DNA of 64,000 nucleotides from NCBI GenBank assembly GCA_030272155.1, contig CP126197.1, forward strand, positions 4,332,001-4,396,000, read 5' to 3'. The DNA comes from Tetradesmus obliquus. Lineage: Eukaryota > Chlorophyta > Chlorophyceae > Sphaeropleales > Scenedesmaceae. The position numbers and the translations under genes are program-made. The notes below the pieces were generated by a model. That model was not told where the DNA came from. It worked only from the letters and a program-made list of their open reading frames with translations, and did not search any database. The number at the start of each line of letters is the position of its first letter. Position 1 is the stretch's first letter. Below, in pieces: positions 1-12,393 of the stretch.

Positions 1-98
1 TGCCTGACATAGGTCTGCCTGTCTGGCCAAAGTGATGGCACGGGGCGCTGTGCGCTGCAGAGTTGCACAGGATCCTCCAGCAGTGTCGGAATGCATGC

Positions 99-102
<4 letters not shown>

Positions 103-148
<46 letters not shown>

Positions 149-150
149 GT
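103..150 (+). repeat. CAG trinucleotide tract
   Basis: Near-perfect CAG run with one CAA and one TAG interruption, left of the first recognisable oxidase exon and presumably intronic. No supportable coding exon was found between 1 and 386. A GATCT-type short repeat lies at about 345-371. Confidence 0.8.
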
Positions 151-386
151 AGCAGCAACAGTGCTCATATGTGACTTGCAGCTGCCCACAGCGCATTAGG
201 CACCGGTGTTGGCAGGCTCAGCTAGCAAGGCAGCCTTGTGCGCATGTGTACACACGGCTGATGTTGTGTGCACGTACCGACGTCAGTACAGTGGTGACAA
301 GCACGCAGCTGACTCCTCCAAGTGTCACTACGCCCGCATGTCGATCTGACACCCTGATCTGATCTGATCTGACCCTGTTACTGCAG

Positions 387-1962
387 AGTTTCGGGTGGAG
401 ACTGATGATGACATCGATGCAACGATGATGATGGTCAACGGCCGCGTCTCACCCCGCCACGTGAGCGCCAGCATACTGAGCCATCCTAGAATGAGGTCGG
501 CTGTCCTGCATCGCCCTGCCAATTGTGCTGTGCCTTTCTTCAATAAACTGCACACAACCATTCCAGCAGGGGGACATGTTTGTACGGGTGCTCGCAGCAG
601 CGCATTGTCAAAACCTTGCTCCATCACTTTGACCAAACAAAAACCGTTCAACCTTGTGCATTTGCTGCAGGACGTGGTGCGTGAGCCGTACAGGCTGCGT
701 GTGCTCAACGGCTGCAATGCCAAGGCACTCATCCTGTACTTCAGGTGCGTTTGGCACAGGCATTGCTTTTGCTCCTGGCAGTTTGTTGTGCCTGCTTGTG
801 CCTGCTCTGCTGCAATGCAAAGGCACTTATCATGTACTTCAGGTGAGCAAGCTCCGTGTTGAAGCTATGACCCAATAGATGCGCTGCTGCTTGGAGGTGT
901 GCATGGTCCTCTTTGCTCATTGTGACTCAGTGGTTGCAGAATGTCATCATGTCATGACATGTTTAGGCACACTGCATACTGCAGTATTACTGCAGTGAAT
1001 GTTTTCAAATATACATGCATAGTTGTAAGAGACGCGGCCACCCAAAACAAATAAGATGACATATGCGTGTGTACTGCTGTGTGATTTGTGGTCCTCCCCT
1101 GCAGCACCACGCAGCCCACCGCAAACAACACTGTGGTTACTACATTCATCCTGCCCTTCTATGCCATCGGCATGTCTCACCCTACTTGACGCACCGAGCT
1201 TTCCCCTGTTGCATGTTTCTTGTCTCCTGCAGCACCACGCAGCCCGCCGCAAACAACACATGTGGTAACTGTACAGTGGTAACCACAGGCATCCTGCCCT
1301 TTTGTGCCATCGGCATGTCTCACCCTCCTTGACGCACCGAGCTTTCCCCTGTTTCATGTTTCTTGTCTTCTGCAGCACCACACAGCCCACCGCAAACAGC
1401 ACTGTGGTAACCACAGGCATCCTGCCCTTCTATGCCATCGGCAATGAGGGCGGCCTCTTCCCCTCAGTGGTGGGCCCTATCACCGACACTGGAGTGCTGA
1501 TGGGGCCGGCTGAGAGATATGACCTCATCATTGACTTCAGTGCTCTGAAAGCAGGTGCGATCTGCGGTGATGCTTGTGCTGCTCTGCCATCAGGGCTATC
1601 CCTGGATGTTGCTGCACATACTTTGCAACGGACCTGAATACTGTCATATGGCGCAGCTGTTGCCGGCAGGCCACAAGATGTCAAATGCACCACCACACAT
1701 GCCCACGCCCTACAGGCGCCCAGGTGTACATGCTCAACAAAGGCCCAGGAGGCCCCTATGATGGCAGCAATGCGGGGGACGGCCTGACAGTGCACACCGC
1801 ACAGGTGAGGTACATACAGCAGGTTGAATAACAATTTATTGTTAGAGCATATGCCTGGTATTTTCCCTTGCAATGTAGCCAAGGTCTTAGATACCAAGCA
1901 TGCTGGACGCACACGTGTGCACTGGCCGCCATGAGCTGCATGCCAGCTGATCCCTGCACTGG

Positions 1963-1995
<33 letters not shown>

Positions 1996-3850
1996 GCATG
2001 CATTTTTGCAGGTCATGAGGTTTGACGTGACAGCAGCTGCGCCGGCTATTGGACCGTTTGATGCTGCAAAGCGTGCTGCTCTCAACGCTGCCCTGAGAGC
2101 TGACTACAGCAAAGCCATCGTTGCATTGGCAGCTGCAACTGTGAAACGCCAGGTGTGTTGAGCCGCAGCACTTATAGCACACGACTCGATTGGCTGCAAG
2201 AAGCCTGCTGCTGCCCGTCAACCTACGGGCTGCATGCAAACCGTTGTGTCCTATATGCTCTTGACCAAGTTGTGTCCATGGCAGTTCACAGGCCTCAGCC
2301 TCTCAGTCGCTGCCAAACAGACTGCCAAGTCAACAAATGCATCAGGGCTTGAATGATCACCACAGCAAAGCACAGCACTGCTGCTGCATGCAATGGGTGC
2401 CTAGCTATGATAAAATTGCAACTACGGCTTCATCTGCTGTGTGCGCTTGCAGTTCACACTTCTGGAAGAGTTTGAAAGTGACCACCCGGTGGCTCAGTAC
2501 CTCGGCACTGTCGATGCCAGCAACGCCAATGCACAAAAAGGGCTGGAGCAACACTGGAGTGCCCCTGTGAGCTATTTTGAACGGCCAAAACATATTTATT
2601 TTCTTATGTTTGTTATGTTATATTATATTCTTATGCTTGTTATGTTACCTTCCTTACTCCAAAGCAAGTGTTGCTGCTGCAGCCTATCAAGAAGCACGCA
2701 CTGCTGCTAATAACTACACACACCTTCCTTGTTTTGCACAGCCGTGAACCTTGCATGTGGAGGCATTGCGCATCATGGAACTTTGCTGAATGTGGTGCCC
2801 GTGTGCTGCAGGTGTTGTTTTCGTCTGGCACCAATGCCACTCAGGAGTGGACCATGATCAACCTCACCCCTGATGCACACCCCATCCACATCCACGAAGT
2901 GTTCTTTGAGGTGCGTCTCTGGTCCGTCCTTAGGAGGTCAAGGATTCGAAGGCATGAGTTGCATGAAGGGTACGCCACTGGCGTGACACCGTACTTCACA
3001 TACATTCCCCAAACGAAACATAGTGCCGATCTACGTGACTGTGCGCAAGTCTCTGTGCCTAACCCTGCCTGTGTGCCAACCCCTAGGTGCTGGCGTCTAT
3101 CTGGTGCCTGTCCTGCAATGCTACGCCGCATCTGTTGATGCTAGCGGTTGTGGTGTGGCCAAGGCAGCAGCCGCGGCTGCAGCACAATGCTGCGGCCAAC
3201 TACATGTGCCGTCAGCATGCCACGTTTCTTTTTACCAGTCCCCATCACGTCAGCTCAACACAGCCATCGACTCTCCTGTCCTGGCGCAGTGACAGCCAAG
3301 CTGCGCCGCCGCACATCAATCATGATGCTGCCGCTGCATTGCAGCACCGTATGTTTCACCCTACTCCTGCATCACCCACGCTTCAAATGTGCTCCAGGTG
3401 GCTAGCTATGAGAAAGTAGACATCGATGAGCAAGGCCGTTTCAGATTCACGGGACAGCTGGGCCTGCCACCGAGCCTGCTGCAAGGGCAGATCATCGCCG
3501 CTGCATGTGATGCCGGTCAGTGCCGTGTGCGCAAGGACACTACGCTGATGCCTCCCGGCTATGCCACCACTGTGCGCATGAGGACCGCCAACAGGGCCGG
3601 CCTGTTTGTGTGGCACTGGTGAGACGCTGCACGAAGAATAGAGTTTAAGGTTGTCTGTGTCTGCCTGTAAATTTGCTGTTGTGGCTGTCTGCCTGCCTGC
3701 AAGGAAGGTGGGCATGTCTGTGTGTCTCCTAGTGCACAAGCATGTGTTTGTGGCACGGCACATGTGTCTGTGCAGCCTGCACTTCTGTGCTCAAGATGTA
3801 CAACACAGTTGAATGTGCCGTTCCTGTATGCCGGCCGGGTGACTGATATG

Positions 3851-3899
<49 letters not shown>

Positions 3900-4014
3900 C
3901 TGCAGCCACCTGTTGGAGCACGAGGACAATGAGATGATGCTGCCTTGGTGCGTGGGCAACCCGGGGTACATAAACCCAAAGACTGGCAAACCAATGTGTC
4001 CGCCACCACGCTGA
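387..4014 (+). CDS. CotA-like multicopper oxidase, 3' part
   Basis: Exons by splice sites and phase are 387-460, 671-744, 1376-1554, 1716-1804, 2012-2152, 2453-2566, 2812-2910, 3398-3618 and 3906-4014. They join in one frame to 365 residues ending in TGA. The second and third cupredoxin domains are present: an RLRVLNGCNAKAL-like segment, a GPAERYDLIIDF segment, HPIHIH at about residue 246, and HCHLLEHEDNEMM at about 329, formed across the last intron. HCH with the following H and M are the type 1/type 3 copper ligands of the family. The layout resembles CotA/bilirubin oxidase-type laccases that oxidise phenols or metals with O2 (family knowledge). The N-terminal domain, with the HxH motifs, is missing and presumably lies left of the window. 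Localisation and substrate cannot be judged. Introns contain copied junction segments (810-842, 1099-1369) and a CTG tract. Confidence 0.9.
810..842 (+). repeat. Copied exon end plus donor (oxidase)
   Basis: Imperfect direct copy of the last ~33 nt of the exon ending at 744. It is followed by its own GT donor at 843 (GTGAGC), while the original has GTGCGT. It lies in the intron downstream of the original. Confidence 0.85.
1099..1443 (+). repeat. Three tandem copies of an acceptor plus exon start
   Basis: Units start at 1099, 1227 and 1370 with CTGCAG and run into the exon sequence that codes TTQPTANSTVVTTG in the third copy. The first two units are about 128 and 143 nt and include pyrimidine-rich intron sequence. 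Unit 2 has a small internal insertion. Only the third copy continues into the conserved AIGNEGG oxidase sequence, so it is taken as the real exon. Confidence 0.9.
3853..3902 (+). repeat. CTG tract ending in a 3' splice site
   Basis: About 15 CTG units run directly into CCCTGCAG, the acceptor (ends 3905) of the oxidase's last exon, in the place of a polypyrimidine tract. Confidence 0.85.
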
Positions 4015-5188
4015 GATGCAGGCAGCTGCGGCTGCCTGAATCCTGCCGAATAGTTGCAGGAGCCAAACATGCTGGGTGCTACGCATGCAAGATGAGCGTG
4101 TTTGAAAGAGCTGCAAAAAGGACAAGAGGTGAATTGTGTACACAGATCATATAAACATCATTTTGGTGGCGTCATGGCATGGGATGGGATACACTGGGAA
4201 CTGGGGATAACAACCTAATGTGCGTGGTACAATGGACGCAAACCCCGATGCTTTGTTGGCAGAAGCTGGATGCCATGACTGCTTTAGCGTGGCTGTGCAA
4301 GGGGCTTGGGCAGGAAAGCAGCAGATTGCAGCTGTATCAGCACCTGGCTGCAAATGTTGCGCAGAGGACGGTGAGCTGTTTGATACACGATGTCAACATA
4401 ATTCAGTCATCATATTATGCATGTGCTACGTGTGCTCTCTGGAAAAAATGCCATCGTTAGGGTGCCTGCCAAAGAGTGCGTGGTTGAACTGGGACGTGTT
4501 GGGGTCTGTTTGTTGTGTGGCACCGGTGGCTGGCTGCCGGCGGGACTCCTGCTTTTGGTGCATTGCAGGAGTGGGCTGGAGTTGCATTGTCGTCACGCGC
4601 ACGCGGCAACTTGGCAAAAGACAGAGTTTGGCGCTGAAAAGGTTTGACAATGCGCAAGACGGGTCCAACTCTTGATGTAGCGTTTGTGCTGGCGCCAGCT
4701 GGCGAGAGTGCACGGTGCATGATGCCAGGTATCAACTTGATTATACTTGATCAGTGCGGGTGATTGAGTGACTACCCAGACCGCTGCAGCTCCTGGGTAA
4801 GTCAATGCTGGAGAGCGTGTGTGGCCAGGGGACGGCCCCCTGTGCTCCACGCCCTCTGCCTGAGACTAAACGAGCCATCATAATTCAGAGCACTACTGCA
4901 GCATGCAGCATGGCCAGTGCATGCATGAACTTGGTTTTGATTGGAATGCTGTGACCGACCCGGCAGACTGAGCAACTTTGATCTTGCATTCAAGGCGACC
5001 TGTGCTGATACACCGTTTGGCAGCGAACCCGGCAGCACAGTTAGCTGCCAACATGTTTGGTGCAAGTACTGTGTACGGCAACGGGTGGGCGCTGTGACTT
5101 ATGTGAACTTGGCATCATGCACAGTGGCAGTGTGCATGGCTGCAGGCAGGCATCTTGCTGTGGCTCATTGTGATTTAAGTTGTTGGTC

Positions 5189-5193
5189 TGTAA
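5189..5193 (+). terminator. Candidate TGTAA poly(A) signal, oxidase
   Basis: TGTAA is the usual chlorophycean polyadenylation signal. This copy is about 1.17 kb after the oxidase stop, at the end of the G/T-rich flank. Confidence 0.4.
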
Positions 5194-5626
5194 ATCCGCT
5201 TACAGGCACGTTTTGAACAGCAGAATGCATGCCGCACAGGATTTTCGACTGTCGAAGCAGTAGCATGGCAGCAAGCATGCGGCGCAGCAATGCTGCATGT
5301 GTCCGCCCCGAGCCAGAGGGAGGCTGCACACTTCAAATCGAAAGTTTGAGAGCGATCCTATGTGGGATGTTATCTAAAATGAAAGTTGGTAGGTTGTTTG
5401 CAAAAAGGACCTCTGGTCCATGCTTTGACCAGGGTGCTGGACACACCACAATGGTGCGCGGCCACAGCAGCAGCAGCAGCACATGCATGAAGGGTCCGCA
5501 GGGATCATGAAGCGGTGAAGCAGAGCATGCGTCCTGGGAGCCGTGGCGTTTGGCGCAAACGCATGGTGTTTGGTCTGAACGCATGGTGCTTGGTGTTCAA
5601 AGGGTTAACCCGGCCGTTGCCAGTAA

Positions 5627-5631
5627 TTACA
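5627..5631 (-). terminator. Candidate TGTAA poly(A) signal, WDR27
   Basis: Minus-strand TGTAA about 265 nt after the WDR27 stop codon. Confidence 0.45.
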
Positions 5632-5892
5632 ACTCTGGCTGATGCGTCATAAGGATTCTGCATCGCCACGTTGCTGTACATTGCTACATAGACGTTTGAG
5701 TGTGATGCACGACGCCTAATGCGTATGTCTTTACCACATGTCATGTGCAAACTGGACACGCTCTGGACAATAGCTATGCAACAGGTGACACCAATCAACA
5801 CTCTGCCGACCCTACTTCTTCAGCTCTCCTACCAGTGTACAGTCACTTCCAGCTGAACTACTGCTTGGCTACTGCACTCACGCTGATACATG

Positions 5893-6130
5893 TCAGTACA
5901 CGTCCCCATAGCAGTGCACCCGCCCATCCATGCAGCCCACCATCAGCTCTGGCCGCCAGGGGTGGAATGCCACGTCAGTCACAACCTCCGCATGATGCCC
6001 AGGCGGCCGCAGCCGGCCCAGCATGCTGCAGCTGCGCAGGTCGTAGACATATGCTGCCTTGTCCTCGCTGCCAGTGGCCAGGTAGCGCATGCAGGGACTG
6101 AAGGCCAGGCCAATCGGCATCTGCAGCAAT

Positions 6131-6161
<31 letters not shown>

Positions 6162-9100
6162 TGGCAGCAGCACATGCAGTGAAGATGAGAGGCATGCGGT
6201 GCACTATATGTGGGAGACCAGCTACGCATAGCCACCTACCACTCTGCCCTGACACTGCTGGCTTTCTCAGCATCCGCAACCCAACACCCAGCACCACACG
6301 CTGCAACAACTAATGTGCAAGTGCTGCGGTTACACCACAAACGCCGCACCTGGCTGTTCTTGTGTCCAGTGAAGCTCCTCACGCAAGACCCGCTGCGCAC
6401 ATCCCACAGCTTGACCACCTACACCAAGGTGCAAGTGCTGTGTGGTCAGTGTAGCAGATCCCTCACCTGGGAGTTTTTGTGTCCCGTGAAGCTCCTCACG
6501 CAAGACCCGCTGCGCACATCCCACAGCTTGATAACGCCATCAGGTGCAGATGACGCAAACAGCTCATGGATCTCCCGAGGGTGGCTCACAAAGGGCGAGG
6601 CTGAGGGCTGCACCAGCCGCTGCACTGGCCTGGCATGTGCATCTGGGATGCTGCAGGCCACCTGCGTTGCACAAGCAGGCACGGCATGCTAGTAATTTGA
6701 CAAGATGCCGCTGTGTTGCAAGAGGTGTCGTGACTGGTGTCAAGTCAGCTGCAGCTCCAAGGCTGATGCCGCCCTAAGATAGCTCATACCACTGTTGGTG
6801 CTGCTATCAGCCGCCGCAGCAGCAGCAACAGCAGCAGCCCACCTGCATTGTGGCAGCATCCACCAGCTGTATGCTGCGGTTGCTGCACGCCAGCAGCAGC
6901 AGCGTGGACAGGAAGCTGTTTGCTGCTGCGACGTCTGTGATGGCCTGGCAGCTGCTGGCATAACTGCCGGCCAGACTGTAGCTGCCGCTGGCCTTCAGGT
7001 GTGAGATGTCATCCTCTGCTGTAGCCTCTGGCAGCTTGTATCTGCGGGCATGCACCACATAAAGCAGCAGCATTCACAGATGCATCAGTATTGTCACGAG
7101 CCCCTCAACAAGCAGCAAACAGCAGCCGCCTGCAACTGAATGCATCTGTTCAAGTCATGTTCCACCTTGCGTCCTGCTTGCAGGCTTGCGTTCTGGCTTG
7201 GCTCCCAGCAGCACGTGCCAGCACCACCCTACCTATACAGGTGAAGCTTGCTGCCTGTCGCCAGCAGCACAAACTGGTCCACGTAAAAGAATTGAGCAGC
7301 AGTAACCTCAGACAGGAAGCCCTGTGCTGCGGTGCTGCTGCCGCTGCTGCCATTGCCGCTGCTCCGGCGCACAGTGCCGCCGCCGCTGCTACTGCTTGCC
7401 CCCCTGCTGCTGCTTGACCTGCCGAGCGCAGGTGTTGCGGCAGGTCGGCTGATGCCGCTGCTGCTGCTTGACCTGCTGATGCCGCTAGCCGCCGCCGCCT
7501 GCTGCTGATGCTGCTCTGCAGCAAAGGTGATGACTGCGGAGGGGTTGGAGCAATTCCAGAGCTTGGCAGTCCTGCAGATGAGGGCATGCAACAACAGCAA
7601 GCTATCAGAACAGCAGTGTTGACGCAGCTCCAGGTGTATCGATGGGTGGAGTCCCTAAATGCCAAGTGCTCAAACTGACTGCTTCCCCAAACAAAACGCT
7701 TACACAACCCCAAGCATCACAACTTATGTAATGTCATCGACTAGGGTTCACACCTGTCTGCTGATGCGGTCAGCAGCAGCTCTCCGCTGTGGCTCCAGCA
7801 GCATGAAACATACTAGGGTCACAACCCCACTACTGTCCAGTCCAAAAAATGTATTTACTTGCCCAGCCAGATGCGCACGCAAATCCTTATGCACAGCCAG
7901 TCAAACTTTGACCAGCCGTCAGCGTACCTGTCTGCTGATGCGGTGAGCAGCAGCTCGCCGCTGTGGCTCCAGCTGGCAGCGCTGACCGGCCCGCCATGGC
8001 CCACAAAGGTGGTGCCAGCGCCCGAATGCCTCGCCAGCGGCAGCCACAGGCAGCGCGCAGTCTTGTCGGCAGCGGCAGTGAGCAGCCTGCAGCCGTCACC
8101 TGCAGGCAGTTCAGCAGGACAAGGAGTGCCAGCAAATGCACTAAGTGAGCCGCTGCACGCCTCCAGTCCACGTGGCCTGGCACAACCCAGCACTTCAACA
8201 CCACATTCGAGCCCACTATGTTGCATCGCACTTCATCCCCCTCACCCGCAATCGCCAGCCGCAATATGCCGCCGTTGTGCACAGCCTGGCCACCCGCCAG
8301 GCTCTGCTCTGCCTGCAGCTGCCACTGCCCAGGAGCAGCAGCATCCAGCGGGTACTGCCGCTGGCCAGACAGCTGCTGTGCCAGCAGCTGCGGCACCTTG
8401 CTGGCACTGGGACCGCCGACTTTCACAAGAGCTGGCTTGGCCTGTCGTGAAGGCGACACAGGAACGCGGCGGCAACATGTCAATATGTGTTTGCGTGCTT
8501 TGTTGTCTTCTGTGCTGTGGCATGGCAGCGCTGGTCACGCGACAGTTGGATTGGAGGTGCGAGCTGCTTGCGCACACTGTCCATGCATAGCATGCAGGGG
8601 CGCCAATGACAAACGCAGACAATCCATATTTGTTGTATACATTTAAATACTCTGCAAAGTCTGCTGCCTCCAATGGATGCTGAACCCGGACCCCCAACAT
8701 GCACACACCTGCCCCAGCTTGACCTTTGGCTGCACAAAGCCGTAGCCGCTGCTCTTGATCTGCCTGTGGAAGGTCACAGGCTTGTCCGGCAAAGGCTTCT
8801 TGGGTTTGGGTTTAGGAGATGCTGGAGCCCTGCTAGCACCAAGCTTTCCGGCAACCCTTGATGCTGCTGCTGCTGCTGGTGGTGGTGGCTGAGCTTTGTT
8901 GTCAGCTTGCCACGTAGCCCGCTGCCTGCCTGGCTCACTGGCAACATCTGCGGGTGTCAAGCCAGGAGCTGCTGCTGCTGCTGTTGCTGAGATGGTGCAA
9001 CCACTGCTGGTGCCTTTGCTGCCATTTCTAGGCAACGATGACCCAGATTGGGCACTGCTACTGGGCCTGCTGCTACTACCTGGTTTGCTGCTGCTGCTGC

Positions 9101-11965
9101 TGCATCTAGCGCTCTTGTCAAGCAATGGAGAGCCATCTGGCAGTGGCTGGGTTTGAAACACTGATAGCTGCTGTTGCAGCTGCTTACTGGACGCTGAAGC
9201 TGCCGTACTGCTGCTGCTGCTACTGAGCTGGAGAAAGGATAAGCTGCCACTGGTGCTGCTGTTGAGAGAGGCCAGGCAACACAGCGTGTCTAGCGGGTTC
9301 AATTGCTGCTGCTGTGGATCACAGGCTGCCGCGAAGCAGCATGCTGCTGCAGGAGGCTCCACATCTGGCAGTGCGCTGAAGCAGGCAGCGAGCCTGGCTT
9401 GCAGCTGCTGGTTCTGTGCTGATGGCTGCTGTAGTTGACTTACAGGTGTTGCGCTGCTGCCTGCCGCTGATGGCTGCCTGCAGCAGCAGAAACACAGTCA
9501 CAACTTGTGCGGTGGCTGCTGGAGCAGCGCTTGATGCACAGAGGACTGCTCACGTACCTTCTCAGTGCAGCTGTGTACGGTGCGGCGAAGCTGCTCCATA
9601 CAACCGGTCGCACCAAACACAATGGAGCCTTGCAACTTGATATGCATAAGCAGTGCTGCCTCAAACAAATACAATGCTCACCTTTGGCTGCTGCTGTTCA
9701 GGCTCTGCTTGGACTCTTTTGCTGCCAGCAGCATATCCTGCACCCTGCCCGCCTCCATTCCAAACAAGCAGCAGTGCTCAACCTCCCCATTACCAACATT
9801 GACAAGCAGCAGACCCCGCCGCGTGCACACCAGCAGCTGCGGCGGCGGCTGCAGCAGCTCTTGAAGCAACGCATGCTGCTGCTGGCTGTGGTAGCTGCTG
9901 CGGTACTGGCTGGCCCCAGGCTGAAAGCCTTCAACTGCATTGCAAGCGCTGTGGCCGAGCAGCCCGCTGAACTGCACAAACTGCATGCCTAAGACACACC
10001 CACTTCCTTCTGCCTGGGCATCTGGCAGAAGCTCTACTGCACTTGCAGGATTGCTGCTGCCGCTCATGCTACCAGCTGTCCCTGACATGCTCATGAGCTC
10101 CTGCAGCTGCTGCCGGACTGCTTGCAAGCCAGCTGGGCCAGCTGATGCTGCTGTGACAGTTTTGGGACCAGTAGCTAGGCTGCGCTCTGCTGCAGCTGCT
10201 GCTGCAGCTGCTGCTGCCGCTGCCGCCACTTGCTGTACTGCCCTTGACACATCTAGAACCTGCATATATGCAGTTCAATGGCAGCCATGATTAGTTTGGC
10301 ATCTGAAATGGATACTTTGCTACCTGGGTGCTCACGGTTCATAAGGCTTGGCAGATACTCATGCAGCAGCAATGATGCAAGCGCAGCAATTTCCTGCTCA
10401 CCTGCATCTCCCTGCAAGCTGGCAACTGTGCCAGGTCAAACTGGCGGATGCTGCCATCCACACAGCCCATTGCCAGCCTGGCAGCAGCAGCATCCACGGC
10501 CAGGCACGTGGGCACAGCAGCACCCAGGATGCTCGACTGGTACAGCATCTGCCCTGCCTGCAGGTCCCACACCTGCAGGAACGCATGATGCAATGATGTG
10601 GGCTGAATTGCCTGACGGACGCCATGGCAAGCAAGCATGTCACCAGCACCCACATTGACCCGGGTCGCTTGCAGGACACTAGAAATCGCAAGGCAGGACC
10701 CCCAGAACTTTGATCTGAAGCCGCATATCACTTGCCGCTTTCATGCTGTTGAACTCATGGGATAAAGCATCAGCAGCAAAATGTGCCTCCCACAGTATTT
10801 GCTCACCTTGAACGTGCGGTCCTCAGCTGCTGTCACCAGCACATGCTGATGACAGGCGCTGAAAGTGAGCGCAGAGATGGCCCCTTGATGCCCCTCCAAC
10901 CTGAATAAAAGCCACAACAATCAGCCTTATGGATGAGGCCTAAAACATATATGGTACAAGCACGGAGTCATAGGTGGTTCTCGCAAGCTTGAAAGCTTGC
11001 AGTGGTCATCCCTATCTGGTTCATCGCAGTTTGGATGCAGCCACACATGCACAGGTGACTGCTGTGAACAAACACTCAAGCAGTCACAGCTGCAACAGTG
11101 TGAGTAGCATGTAATTATCTGCCACATGGTCAGCAGCACTCACCTAAAAGCTACCTCAAGCTGCCGTAAATCCCACACCAGCACAACACAGCCGCTGCCA
11201 ACTGCGAGCAGCGCACCAACACTGCTGCTGTCGCCTGCTGCCACTGCCAAGGCCTGAGAAGGACCCAGCTGCTCTCCATCCAACAGCCGCAGGGGTGCAG
11301 GCACTGCCTGGCGGTCTGCTGCAGCTGCGTAGGCATCTTCCAGGATCCATAGTAGTACACCACTGGGGGTAGCTGCTGCGAGTAGCGTCTGCTGCTGCTT
11401 GTGGGGCAGGCTTGGTGCGCGGTTCCTGCTGAGGCCTGTTGCAAGGACACACAATACAGCATAGCCTTGTGATTTGTGATAGTACTGGTTGCGTGAGGGC
11501 AACAACCGTCACAAGGATGCTTGCAGGAAAGCAAAGTCTACACGTGCGAGCGTGCAACTGTCCCGTTAGTTGTGGGTCTGGCGGTGAAAGCAACCATAAG
11601 AGCAGTTGATGCAGGTGATTACACAGGTCAGTACCTTCTGAGACAGAGGCAAAAGCCCACCACGGCCAACTGAGACATATGTACAGTAGAAATCAGTTGC
11701 TGCTGCTGTTTCGCGCAGTCGTGGTAAGACCGTGCCAAGGAAATGACTCACCAAGTTGGCGGGCATCACACTGATGGATGTGCAAAGCAGTACATGGCAG
11801 GAAGCTGCTGCTGAGCACCAGAGGCTCCAGGTCCAACTTCGGCAGGTAGCAGACAGTGATGCTGCTGTGCTGCGCGCATGCTGCGTACTGCTCATTTGCT
11901 GCGCAGGCATCTGCTGGTTGACCTTCCGCAGCCAAGTCTACTTCACCACAAACAGAGCACTGCAT
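5893..11965 (-). CDS. WDR27: WD repeat-containing protein 27
   Basis: The exons, 5' to 3' on the minus strand, are 11965-11752, 11435-11144, 10900-10807, 10572-10402, 10259-9682, 9570-9558, 9428-8709, 8441-8246, 8099-7928, 7571-7233, 7041-6843, 6661-6467 and 6120-5893. All phases agree, giving 1136 residues. Diagnostic resemblance to animal WDR27 includes TAAEDRTFKVWDL, FHRQIKSSGYGF, AAQFFYVDQFVLL, AHARPVQRL and the terminal GLAFSPCMRYLATGSEDK followed by a final WD unit. Two beta-propellers are separated by a Ser/Gln/Ala-rich linker. WD proteins act as scaffolds; the specific role of WDR27 is unknown to me. The 13-nt exon (9558-9570) rests only on splice sites and phase. Two introns carry copies of the preceding exon's end. 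The gene is divergent from the acetolactate synthase subunit gene. Confidence 0.9.
6132..6162 (-). repeat. CTG (sense) tract near WDR27 last acceptor
   Basis: CAG on the + strand, hence CTG in the transcript. It lies just upstream of the acceptor for the last WDR27 exon (exon starts at 6120). Confidence 0.7.
6350..6414 (-). repeat. Copied exon end plus donor (WDR27)
   Basis: Copy of the end of the exon finishing at 6467, coding the same KLWDVRSGSCVRSFTGHK residues with no stop, followed by a donor (GTGCGG). Flanking similarity at about 6313-6338 and 6425-6445 shows that the duplicated unit was about 118 nt. Confidence 0.9.
7753..7798 (-). repeat. Copied exon end plus donor (WDR27)
   Basis: Copy of the last ~46 nt of the exon ending at 7928 (coding SHSGELLLTASAD). 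Its own donor GTGTGA lies at 7752-7747, in the downstream intron. Confidence 0.85.
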
Positions 11966-12393
11966 GCCTGTGATGTAACTTTTCTAACCAAGAAAATCAA
12001 GACACCGTGACCTTCAGGCTGACGTCCAAACTGAAAGCAGGACAGTCGGGACAGCCATAACCAGCTGCAGTCAGGTGCACAGCACACGCCTGCTACAACA
12101 ACTGCAGGTGATCAAGCAAGTAACCAAATGCAATGAAAAGTTCAATCACAAGCATATACAAATTTCACGCTTCATGCGAGTGTTTCACGGCAAGGGCTTT
12201 CGACACATGACAATTCTTTGTGTTGCCGCCAAAAGCAAAGATCGCACCACGAACATTTCGGAAGAAGAAGCAGTGGTTTTTGATTGGATTGCACCGTCTA
12301 GATCGCGTGGCACTGAGTGCTGGCACTGGTGTTGACAGCTGCTTGCATCTGGTTTACCACGCCCGGTGATCGGGCCAACTGAACACAGAAACC
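11966..12393. promoter_or_regulatory. Divergent upstream region WDR27 / ALS subunit
   Basis: 428 nt lie between two head-to-head start codons. The part at about 11980-12290 is A/T-richer than its surroundings. No TATA box or named element could be assigned with confidence. It should hold both promoters and 5' UTRs. Confidence 0.5.

Larger units (their letters stand above)
4015..5892. other. Convergent 3' flanks of oxidase and WDR27
   Basis: No coding exon was recognised here. The left part is G/T-rich on the + strand, as expected of a long oxidase 3' UTR. A TGTAA motif lies at 5189-5193. On the minus strand a TGTAA lies at 5627-5631, about 265 nt beyond the WDR27 stop. The two transcripts would therefore end facing each other between roughly 5200 and 5620. 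This is inference from the chlorophycean poly(A) signal and base skew. Confidence 0.5.

Noticed and set aside
1227-1369. Second tandem unit as the true oxidase exon
   Set aside because: Its internal insertion breaks the frame and it runs into a stop before the conserved AIGNEGG region, whereas the third unit continues correctly.
4015-5200. A separate gene after the oxidase
   Set aside because: Short frames only, no domain, and composition like the other 3' flanks.
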